A stretch of DNA of 64,000 bases, from positions 6,149,501 to 6,213,500 of the forward strand of contig CM064427.1 of NCBI GenBank assembly GCA_032690845.1, in the 5' to 3' direction. Made by a program: the position numbers and the translations under genes. The notes under the pieces were generated by a model. That model was not told the origin of the DNA and ran no database searches. It worked only from the letters and a program-made list of their open reading frames with translations. This document shows, piece after piece, positions 56,530 through 64,000 of this stretch. Each line of letters begins with the position of its first letter. Within the stretch, counting starts at the first letter, position 1. This DNA comes from Eleusine coracana subsp. coracana (Eukaryota > Streptophyta > Magnoliopsida > Poales > Poaceae).

Positions 56530-58528
56530 CATTACCAAAAATCCATAATTTGCCGTGTGCTTTTGTTCGGGCACACGGCGAAAATGTCTTTTGCTGTGTG
56601 CCTTTGTAAGGACACACGGCGAAGTAAGGACACATGGCAAAATCATGATTTACCGTGTGCTCTAAAGCTTCGTCGTGTGCTAGGGGGCACACGGCGAAGG
56701 CCCATTTTCGCCGTGTGCCCCTGTCCTGGTACACGGCAAAGACCTCTCTTTGCCGTGTGTTTTTAGTTGACACATGACAAATAAAAAAATAAAATTATCA
56801 TTCATCTCTGAAACTTTTTCTCCTCTCCTAATATATTGCATAGTACTATATGTTGTAATTTGGAGTATTTATTGTTGTGTTTACTATATTTAATCAATTT
56901 AATTCACTAAAAGGATTTTTTCATATAAGTCAAATTTGAACTGCAGCTGTATAAAATAATAGAATAAAATGACTCAAAAAATGATATTCATGATATTGAG
57001 GCAAGTGTAAGGCCTAATCTAGTAGTTGAAATGAAAATTCAAAAGTCGTATTCGCAAAACATTACCATGGACATGGGATCGAATAGTATTTAAATTGTAT
57101 AAATTTCAAACGAAGTCTGAAATTTATGAGATTTGTCGGTATACCCTTTCATCACACACGGAGTCTGTGGTAAATAGTTAAAGTGGTTTTGTACATTTTG
57201 TCTAGTACGATGCTTCTAAATTGAATCTTTTCTCGAAGAAGTTCCATAGAAAATAGAGAAGATGTGGTTAGGTTCGTAGATGCAATGACATTCGAATTAA
57301 AATTTTATTTCAAGATTTTTTATTAAATTTATGTTTATATGATTAAGACATTATTTTTGTTTTTTTTTTAATTCAAATATTATATACATGAAACAATACA
57401 TAAGAAAAAATATTTAAATCCTGAGGATGACACAGGGCGAAGAGATACTTTGCCGTGTGCACAAAGCAGGACACACAGTGAAGAGAACTTTGTCATGTGC
57501 CGAGAGCACGCACACGGCGAAGTCTAGAGACTTAAAGGTATTCATTTGTCGGTCTCTCATCTCTCTCTCTCTCTTGTTAGTCTCTTCTCGATCTCTCTCG
57601 CTCGACCCGGATCCGGCACCCATCCCTCGGTCCTAGCTCCTCGCCCCTAGCTCCGGTGCCCATCTCTTTGCCCCTAGCTCTGGCGCCCCCAGCTTCGGCG
57701 CCCATCTCTTCGCCCCCAGCTGCGCCGGTGGCGCCCATCCCTCGGCGTGGATCCAGCTCCTCCCATAGTGGCGGTGGGCGGGTGGGTCCAGCGGCCTCCC
57801 TCGACGTAGATCTAGGCGGCAGCGACCTCCTCGCGGACGGCCTCCCCCGGCGGCGGCTCCCTTCTCCGACGGCTCCCTCCCCTGATGCACGGAATTTGGG
57901 AATTAGGGTTCAGGTTCGAGGTTGTTTTTGGTGTGGAATTGGGGGAAATCAGGTAACTATTGATCTTTGATCTGTGTGAATTGGTCCGTATGGTAGTGCT
58001 TGTGATTTGCGTGGTATGAGTAGCATCTAGGTTGAGATTAAGGGAAAATTAATGCTTTTGGTTGGTGTTTGTAAACTAAATCGGTACCATCTTGGGTAAT
58101 ATGAGTGTTAATTCTTGCCTTATAAGATGTTGTGGAAATTGAGTGGTAGTTACTTGTGCTCTAATCTGTCATCTCCACAGAAACGTGTATTCTAGAACAT
58201 ATGGAGCAGAGGGTACTATGGTGCGTGAATCCGTTAGAAAAATAGGTATGGCTGCTTTGATTACCTCTTATAAATAGCAAATGCCATCTGAGATGAGTCC
58301 TGTAATGTTCCGGCCTGTAAAACCCAGCACAAAAATGATGGTTTGTGTTTCAGCAGAAAACGAAGGTGCATGGGACAAGCTCCAAGGTGCTAAAGGAAAT
58401 CAGGTGATCTACCCTAGTCGCCGTCGAGGCTTCACCATAGGCCGCATACGGCGAACCTCTTCGTCGTGTGTTTTCTAACCTTCGTCGTGTATCGCAGACA
58501 CATTGTGAACGTCGGGATTTCGGTAGTA
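56530..58528. mobile_element. CACTA element J, 1999 bp, with altered termini
   Basis: Left end CATTACCAAAAATCC, right end GGATTTCGGTAGTA (inverted TACTACCGAAATCC): both terminal CACTA motifs carry substitutions. Target duplication GAT (56527-56529, 58529-58531) is verified against the empty site in copy 1 of the duplication. Subterminal arrays of GCCGTGTGC/GCACACGGC words at 56550-56760 and 57430-57530, and weaker ones at 58420-58510. No transposase frame. Confidence 0.9.
57540..58460 (+). other. possible captured gene 5' region inside CACTA element J
   Basis: A CT-rich leader (57545-57605), a Pro/Ala-rich GC-rich segment, then ATTTGGGAATTAGGGTTCAG and a candidate donor AGGTAACT near 57953 are exon/intron-like. 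Downstream, GTTTGTGTTTCAGCAGAAAAC near 58344 could be an acceptor. The encoded segments (for example SAENEGAWDKLQGAKGNQV) are not recognised. Captured host sequence is likely because of the abrupt GC change, but the source is unknown. Confidence 0.35.
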
Positions 58529-58864
58529 GATTGTGATTTTTGGGTTTGTGGTGTGAGGCACCTTAGTGGTTGGTAGTATGATGGTGATAATTTTCAGTTA
58601 AGGTAACAACAAATTTGATGGCTTATTAGTTTATAATATACTAATACCGACATGGCTTATATGGGCGAGTATGTGATTATCTGCATAGAGGATGATATAA
58701 CCCACACATAGACATAGAAAGCGACAGAGGCCGGATATGGGTTGGTTGCGGACCGAGTCGGGCCGGCCAACGACGGGTTGCGGACCGAGTCAGACCGTCG
58801 GTGGGCTCTTTATTGTAACTCGTGTATGAGAAAACTTATATTTTCCTTAGGTCTGCCACTAGTA

Positions 58865-59653
58865 AAATAAATCACGTAATTGGCTTGGCAAGAGTATTCG
58901 AGAAAATCCATAAACAAGGGTACACCTATGCAGAGCGCACAAATGTGAATATTCATTCTTGTTGCATCCGGGTTATAAATGAGTTGGCCGTGTGTACTAT
59001 CAACCCCATCAAATAGTTTTTATAATACTAAAATATGTTTTTCTCAACAAAATATTTTACAAAACTTATTTGCACTTTGAAGCATTAGCTCATTTTGAAA
59101 GACGATAATTCCTTGGAAAGTGAAATGACATAAATTCTTTATTTTTATTTCTTGCTGAGTTTTATACTCACTAGTATTAGTTGCATGTGATGTATGCAGT
59201 GGGTCAGTCCGATTTACCCTATGAGCCAATAGAGGCTGGTGGTATGATCTTTGAGGAAGTGGACACGGATATTAGCTTAGTGATGGAATATGAAGAAGCG
59301 GATGAAAATGCTAATCTGGATGATGGAGCTGACTTCTACTAAATTTAGAGCGTTGAGTTGTAATAAAAATAAATGAAAACTTTGGGGTTTGTAATAATAA
59401 GACACTCAATAAATAAATACCTTACAAATTCTGTTCACTTCGAATGTAAAATTTGAATACATTTCGTCTTGGCCTTTGTCGGGTAACTGTTACAACTAGG
59501 CCTCTCCTTACGAGTGTGACAATGATATTTTAGCAATCCTTGTATGTACCGTCCCTTTGGACAGTAAAGCCCGCACACTAAAGTACGGTTTGGCAGAGCT
59601 CCAGTTACTCTATATTTATTCTGGAATTGCTCATTTTGTATCGCTAAAACTCG
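58865..59653 (+). other. intergenic DNA with a short possible terminal exon
   Basis: At 59190-59341 a plus-strand frame (SDLPYEPIEAGGMIFEEVDT ... NLDDGADFY, TAA) follows a candidate acceptor TGTATGCAG and is followed by AATAAAAATAAATG-type poly(A) signals. It is acidic with no known motif. No upstream exon was found. It may be the last exon of a lost gene or a chance frame. Confidence 0.3.
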
Positions 59654-59655
59654 TA

Positions 59656-59892
59656 GTCCCTTCATCTAGAAATATAAAGATTTGTTAATATTTAGATAGC
59701 ATGTTTGACCTTTTATCTTATTTAAATTATTTATAAAAATAATATTTATTTTATTATAACTTGTTTTATTATTAGAGATATTTTAAATAAAATTTATTTA
59801 TTTTTATATTTTTATAAATATTTTAAATAAGACAAGTGGTCAAACGTGCTCTCTAATAATCAATAAATCCTTATATTTTTGGACGAAGACAG
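59656..59892. mobile_element. Stowaway-type (Tc1/mariner) MITE, 237 bp
   Basis: Ends GTCCCTTCATCTAGAAATAT and, inverted, CTGTCTTCGTCCAAAAATAT, with TA duplications at 59654-59655 and 59893-59894. The CTCCCTCCGTCC-type end of Stowaway elements is recognisable with a few changes. The interior is AT-rich and self-complementary. Confidence 0.85.
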
Positions 59893-59894
59893 TA

Positions 59895-60350
59895 TCCGCT
59901 TACTTAATCGAATGTCAAACGTCCTCTGATTTCAGTCATGTCATCTCTGCAACTTAGATCCGTGGTAAAAGAACGCTTGGTTAATTGAGCGTAAGCCAGT
60001 CGCCACGGTACGTGGGTCGAACGCTAAGTGTTCTTTCAAACGACGAACGCACTTTCCTCGCAATTTTCCTTCATGTACCCCTCATGAAATAAAATATTAT
60101 TTGTAGCACGGTCACGTACTCTTTCACCAGATGACCTTCTCCTTGGTTGTGCACAGCAGTGAATACTTTATCTATTTGTTTTCGAGATTCACATACATTG
60201 CAGGAACCGAACCATGGTGCTTTGGTTCGACGCACCATTGCATTGCTAGTGCTCTAACAGAGGCAGTCATGGGCCGTGGCAATTGCGACGTCGAATGTCG
60301 CCGCTTCACCGCAATCACACGTCATCATCGGTCTCACATAAAGTTTAGGC
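59895..60350. other. intergenic DNA
   Basis: No gene or repeat recognised; one plus-strand frame at 60131-60460 has no motif and runs into the foldback element. Confidence 0.5.
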
Positions 60351-61000
60351 AAAATTTGTTCAGAGCACTTTTCAATGATGGTATTGTTACAACACATTGC
60401 TCAATTTTGTTTTACCAGAACACACTCTTCAATTACGGTTCTTTATTAAAAAACACTTAAATTAATATAATAATAATTTATTAGAGCGAGAAACATTCAA
60501 ATGATCAAAGTACCCTTTTTCTTAGTTTAAGCTTATATATGACATTGTTTCAGCTTATGATTTCATCAGCCCCTAACTAGTATTATTTTATTAAATATAA
60601 GACAATTAAATAGTAGAATAAATATTTCTCATATCAATTTCAAAATGCTAGTTTAATTAATGTGGTAAATATTTCAGCCACAACAAAATAAATATGGTTA
60701 ACTTTTTATTCTACTGTTTACTTGATGTGATAAATTTTTTGTTCTATTATTTAATTGTATTATGCTTAATAATCAAATAATATTAGTTAGAGGCTAATAA
60801 AGTCATAAAGCAAAACAGAGTCATAAACTTAAACTGGAAGAAGGGTACTTTAGTTGTTTTAATGTTTCTCTCTTTAGTAAATTATTTTTATTTTAACTTA
60901 AGTGTGTTTTAACAAAGAACTGTAATTGAAGAGTGTGTTATGATAAAACCAAAGTTATTATAACAAATACCACTATTGAAGAGTGTTCAAAGCAAATTTT
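60351..61000. mobile_element. foldback-type inverted repeat element, 650 bp
   Basis: Long inverted repeat. Left arm (AAAATTTGTTCAGAGCACTT, GATGGTATTGTTACAAC, ACACTCTTCAATTACGGTTC, AAAACACTTAAATTAA) pairs with the right arm (TTAACTTAAGTGTGTTTT, GAACTGTAATTGAAGAGTGTG, AAATACCACTATTGAAGAGT, CAAAGCAAATTTT). Each arm covers about 130 bases, with a 380-base AT-rich spacer. No clear target duplication. It ends 338 bp upstream of the carboxylesterase start codon, so it sits in that gene's promoter region. Confidence 0.75.
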
Positions 61001-61338
61001 AACTAAAGGGTACTTGCTCATGGTCTTCTAGAAGCTCCCGGTCCCACCTTCTAGTGACTACTCCCACGGACGACAGGACGAGCCCCTTTCTTTGGTCACA
61101 CACACCCGTCGTCGCCAGCACTCCACTCCTCCGCACAGTGCGCACCAACCGTTTGGTCCGCTCCACCCAACTCCGATTCCCTCTTCCACCTCTCCACTAC
61201 ATTAGCGCGGTGGCGAGCCTCAAAGCGACGGCGACGCCAAGAACGCGTGGAACGCAGGAAGGCGTGCCTTTTTCTTCTTTCTCCACGACGTGTCTCATCA
61301 AGAGCAGACGCCGAAGGAAGGCGTCGATCGACTTCCCC
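61001..61338 (+). promoter_or_regulatory. upstream region and probable 5' UTR of the plus-strand carboxylesterase
   Basis: C-rich sequence between the foldback element and the ATG. No convincing TATA box is seen within it, suggesting a TATA-less promoter or one within the foldback element. The frame of the gene stays open upstream of the ATG to about 61054 (95 codons, Ser/Thr/Arg-rich) but contains no ATG. Confidence 0.45.
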
Positions 61339-62316
61339 ATGGCGGCGGCGACGGGCCCGGACACCGAGGTGAGCTTCGAGTTCTTCCCCATCATCCGGCA
61401 GTACAAGAGCGGCCGCGTGGAGCGGTTCGTGAATCCGGACCCGCTTCCGGCGGGCACTGACCCCGCCACGGGCGCCGTCTCCAAGGACGTCGTCGTCGAC
61501 CCGTCCACCGGCCTCTGGGCGCGCCTTTTCCTCCCTCCAGACACAAACAGCCAGGGGAAGACGAAGCTCCCCGTCGTCGTCTACTACCACGGCGGCGCCT
61601 ACGTGATCGGGTCCGCCGCCGACCCGTTCACCCACCACTACCTCAACGCGCTGGTTGCCGAGGCCGGCGTGCTGGCCGTCGCGCTCGAGTACCGCCTCGC
61701 GCCGGAGCACCCGCTCCCCGCCTCGTACGAGGACTCGTGGGCTGGGCTGAAGTGGGTGGCGGCCCACGCCGCCGGGAAGAACGGGCCGGAGCCGTGGCTG
61801 GCCGAGCGCGGGGACTTCGCCCGCTTGTTCCTCGCCGGGGCCAGCGCGGGCGGGACCATCGCGCACAACATGGCCGTGCGGGCCGGGGAGCAGGGCCTCG
61901 GCGGGCTGCGCATCACGGGCCTGCTCGTCGTGCACCCGTACTTCAGCGGCACGGCGGACATCGGCGACGAGGGGACCACGGGGAGGGCGGCCAAGGCGCG
62001 GGCCGACGCGTTCTGGCGGTTCCTGTACCCGGGCACCACCGGGCTCGACGACCCGCTGTGCAACCCGTTCTCGGACGCCGCGGGCGGCAGCGCGGCGAAA
62101 GTCGCCGCCGAGCGCGTGCTCGTCTGCGTCGCGGAGAAGGACGATCTCCGGGACAGGGGAGTCTGGTACTACGAGAAGCTCAAGGAGAGCGGGTACCCCG
62201 GCGAGGTGGAGCTGCTCGAGTCCAAGGGAGAAGGGCATGTTTTCTACTGCATCAACCCGCGGTGCGACAAGGCGCGGGAGATGCAGGAGCGTGTCCTCAG
62301 TTTCCTACGCAAGTGA
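61339..62316 (+). CDS. carboxylesterase (CXE family, GID1-like alpha/beta hydrolase)
   Basis: 325 residues, one exon. Hydrolase of the plant CXE family, related to the gibberellin receptor GID1 and to tuliposide-converting enzymes; the substrate is unknown. Seen: HGGA at residues 84-87 (oxyanion hole, usually HGGG; HGGA occurs in family members), GASAG with Ser169 as nucleophile, Asp268 in AEKDD, His300 in GEGH, which completes the catalytic triad. YRLAPEHPLP follows the oxyanion loop. An intact Ser and His favour an enzyme over a GID1-type receptor, which lacks the His. The ATG at 61339 is chosen because its context (CCCCATGGCG) is good, it is the first ATG in frame, and the homologous neighbour starts at the same place. 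No signal peptide is evident, so probably cytosolic. Confidence 0.95.
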   Translation: MAAATGPDTEVSFEFFPIIRQYKSGRVERFVNPDPLPAGTDPATGAVSKDVVVDPSTGLWARLFLPPDTNSQGKTKLPVVVYYHGGAYVIGSAADPFTHHYLNALVAEAGVLAVALEYRLAPEHPLPASYEDSWAGLKWVAAHAAGKNGPEPWLAERGDFARLFLAGASAGGTIAHNMAVRAGEQGLGGLRITGLLVVHPYFSGTADIGDEGTTGRAAKARADAFWRFLYPGTTGLDDPLCNPFSDAAGGSAAKVAAERVLVCVAEKDDLRDRGVWYYEKLKESGYPGEVELLESKGEGHVFYCINPRCDKAREMQERVLSFLRK

Positions 62317-62986
62317 AGTGAGCGCGCGCCCGTGCAAAGAGGATGCAGCTATGTAGTGAAGTGAGCACGCGCCCGTGCATGCAAGAGGATGCAGCTATGC
62401 AAGTGCGATGAAATAATTTTACAGCACGCCTTGTTTCAGCCCCGAGGGCTCGTGTAATTTGTACCTAATTGATTGATATGTTGCATCCTCAAGAACATCT
62501 GCCTTCCCAACATCCTGTTTGGAAGATCGGTAATCGGGGCCCAAATCGGTGGGAATTGATCAGTGCGCCATCCGTACCCCAAAATTAGATGGTCAGCAAA
62601 TCTGTATCACAGAATTAAATGATCACAAATACTACTACTGCGCAGGTCTTCCAAACAAATTAAAATCACAGATACTATTGCACAGGTTGCTGACCATCTA
62701 AAACCACAGATACTATTGCACAGGTTGGTGGCCATTTCATTCAGCAAATTAAAAGAGGTTACATGTATACTACAAGTAAAGGACAAAGGATAAAAAGACT
62801 GAAATTCTCTTTCAGAATCATGAATCGTTCAGTACATAGTTTATTGGGTATTACGAATAAAAATTGAAGTATCAAAATGATAAACGATAGAACAGAAATC
62901 TAATAAACAATCTTATTCCGGGGAACCATCTCCTTGGAGCATTAGTTTCCTTGACCCATCTCCTTGTCGACAACACAAGGGGGTGA
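62317..62986. other. intergenic region between convergent carboxylesterases, 3' UTRs
   Basis: The plus-strand gene's stop is followed by a 43-bp tandem duplication (62315-62357, 62358-62401). GATGAAATAATTTT near 62407 is a weak poly(A) signal. The minus-strand gene has AATAAA at about 62842-62847 (plus TTTATT). A 23-bp direct repeat CACAGATACTATTGCACAGG lies at 62667 and 62705. Confidence 0.6.
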
Positions 62987-63934
62987 TCATTTCTTGACGA
63001 AAGCAACGATCCGCTCCTGCAGCTCGACGGCCTGCTCCGATTCCAGCGCGTTGAAGTGGTACGCGTGGTCAACGCCCTTCTGCTCGAACAGTTCCAACTC
63101 GCCGGCGTAGCCGCTGGCCTTGAGCTCCCGGTAGTACCACAGCGCGCGCTCTCCGAGAAAGAAGTCCTTTTCGGCGACGCACACCAGCACGCGCTGGCAC
63201 GGGATCCCGGCGGAGGCCTTGCGCGCCGCGTCGTCCACGAACGGGTCCACCCGCGGGTCGTCCAGCCCGGAGGTCTCCGAGACCACGAACCGCCACGTGC
63301 GGTCCATGAACTCCCGGATCTCGGGCCCGAACGCGACCTCGCCGCCGACGGCCTCCTTCCCGGTGAAGTAGGGGTGGACGAGCGCGAGCCCGCGGAGGGT
63401 CACGCCGTCGGGGAGCGCGCCGGCGGCGGAGGCGCGGACGGCCATGTTGTGCGCGATGTTGGCGCCGGCGCTGCACCCGGCGATGAACACGCGGGACAGG
63501 TCGGCGTGGTCGAGCAGCCACGGCTCGGCGCCGTCGCCGAGGGTCACCGACCACCGCACGCCGGCCCACCCGTCGTCGTAGGCCGCAGGGAGCTTGTGCT
63601 CCGGCGCGAGGCGGTAGTAGACGGACACGCCGATGGCGCCGGAGCGGGCGACGAGGTCGTTGAGGTAGGCGTGGGTGGAGGGCCGCGCGGGCGAGCCGAC
63701 CACGAAGCCGCCGCCGTGGAAGTAGACGATGACCGGGATCTTGCCCGTGGCGCCCGGAGGGAGGTAGACGCGCACCTTGGCGTCGCCGGAGCTGATGTCC
63801 TTGGAGACGACGCCGGTGAGGGCGTCGGTGCCGGCGGGGACGGTGGGGGCGCCGCCGGGGCGGACGATGCGGCCGCTCTTGTACTGGCAGAGGTAGGGTG
63901 GGAAGTCGAAGGCGACCTCGGAGTCGGGATCCAT
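62987..63934 (-). CDS. carboxylesterase (CXE family, GID1-like alpha/beta hydrolase)
   Basis: 315 residues, one exon, read on the minus strand from an ATG at 63934 with a good context (GCGCCATGGAT). Seen: HGGG at 73-76 (oxyanion hole), GCSAG at 153-157 with nucleophile Ser155, Asp257 in AEKD, His290 in GVDHAYHF. Same family and same layout as the plus-strand neighbour: both have QYKSGR near residues 17-26, YRLAPEH, HPYF and EPWL. They are thus homologues, facing tail to tail 670 bp apart. Similar to the group of grass CXE proteins near CXE12/13-like and tuliposide-converting enzymes; the substrate cannot be told from sequence. Probably cytosolic. Confidence 0.96.
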   Translation of the reverse strand: MDPDSEVAFDFPPYLCQYKSGRIVRPGGAPTVPAGTDALTGVVSKDISSGDAKVRVYLPPGATGKIPVIVYFHGGGFVVGSPARPSTHAYLNDLVARSGAIGVSVYYRLAPEHKLPAAYDDGWAGVRWSVTLGDGAEPWLLDHADLSRVFIAGCSAGANIAHNMAVRASAAGALPDGVTLRGLALVHPYFTGKEAVGGEVAFGPEIREFMDRTWRFVVSETSGLDDPRVDPFVDDAARKASAGIPCQRVLVCVAEKDFFLGERALWYYRELKASGYAGELELFEQKGVDHAYHFNALESEQAVELQERIVAFVKK

Positions 63935-64000
63935 GGCGCCGGGCCGACGAGGGGAACGACGGTTGGTGGAGTTCGCGGCGGTGGGGGTGGGAAAGGAGTT
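63935..64000 (-). promoter_or_regulatory. start of the 5' flank of the minus-strand carboxylesterase
   Basis: Only 66 bases are in the window. They are GC-rich (minus strand) with no TATA box; probably 5' UTR. Confidence 0.4.

Larger units (their letters stand above)
56248..58864. repeat. 619-bp tandem duplication, copy 2 (split by CACTA element J)
   Basis: Same sequence as copy 1 with scattered substitutions, interrupted at 56530-58528. After removing the insert and its 3-bp duplication, about 615 bp remain. Ends TCTGCCACTAGTA at 58864, after which unique sequence follows. Confidence 0.9.

Noticed and set aside
59190..59341. Complete small protein gene
   Set aside because: No ATG in a good context at the start of the conserved-looking acidic part and no upstream exon; reported only as a possible terminal exon.
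61096..62238. 380-residue open frame antisense to the plus-strand carboxylesterase
   Set aside because: It mirrors the codon structure of a GC3-rich gene on the other strand, has no domain, and is Arg/Gly/Val-rich as expected of a shadow frame.
61737..62321. Arg/Gly-rich plus-strand frame overlapping the carboxylesterase
   Set aside because: Alternate frame of the same GC-rich gene, without motifs; the enzyme frame holds all catalytic residues.
63069..63569. Arg-rich minus-strand frame overlapping the second carboxylesterase
   Set aside because: Shadow of the real frame in GC-rich sequence.

Overview
This is nuclear DNA of a grass, most likely a panicoid (sorghum, sugarcane, Miscanthus or maize type). 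That is an inference. It rests on very GC-rich intronless genes at the right end, nested LTR retrotransposons, CACTA elements with the GCCGTGTGC subterminal word, and grass-type MITEs. No organelle, bacterial or viral gene set is present.

Layout. 1-6489: Ty3/gypsy element A, plus strand, 5' LTR outside the window. 6490-13672: Tat/Athila-like gypsy element B, minus strand, no RT/INT. 13673-19076: Tat-like gypsy element C, plus strand, with decayed RT, two RNase H domains, integrase and a 3' LTR. 19077-21450: 5' fragment of LTR element D, minus strand. 21451-23726: a further LTR-like fragment interrupted by gypsy element E, which has a TSD. 23727-29269: non-autonomous LTR element F carrying a 720-bp hAT-like MITE. 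29270-32060: a rearranged minus-strand relative of element A with two adjacent LTRs. 34624-38691: complete but pol-deleted Ty1/copia element G (TSD GATTC). 39231-45742: complete-ended but decayed Ty1/copia element H, minus strand (TSD GTAGG). 46951-47803: Mutator-type MITE with 9-bp TSD. 49783-53664: hAT-like element split by CACTA element I, which carries a broken copy of a BASS-type transporter gene. 54270-54860: a second hAT-like element with a tRNA-like core. 55629-58864: a 619-bp tandem duplication whose second copy holds CACTA element J. 59656-59892: Stowaway MITE. 60351-61000: foldback element.

Host genes. Only the last 3 kb holds intact genes: two intronless, convergent carboxylesterases (CXE/GID1-like alpha/beta hydrolases) at 61339-62316 (+) and 62987-63934 (-). 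They are homologous and probably arose by local duplication. Everything else is mobile or unrecognised DNA, and almost every element reading frame is broken.

The most unusual signal is not a gene. Several LTR families here each carry their own amplified short palindromic word. In two unrelated sets (element B; elements D, F and the fragment at 21451-22137) the words occur as doublets with a start-to-start distance close to 21 bp. Stop codons in the dead frames are strongly biased to CAG-to-TAG, as expected from decay of methylated CHG sites.
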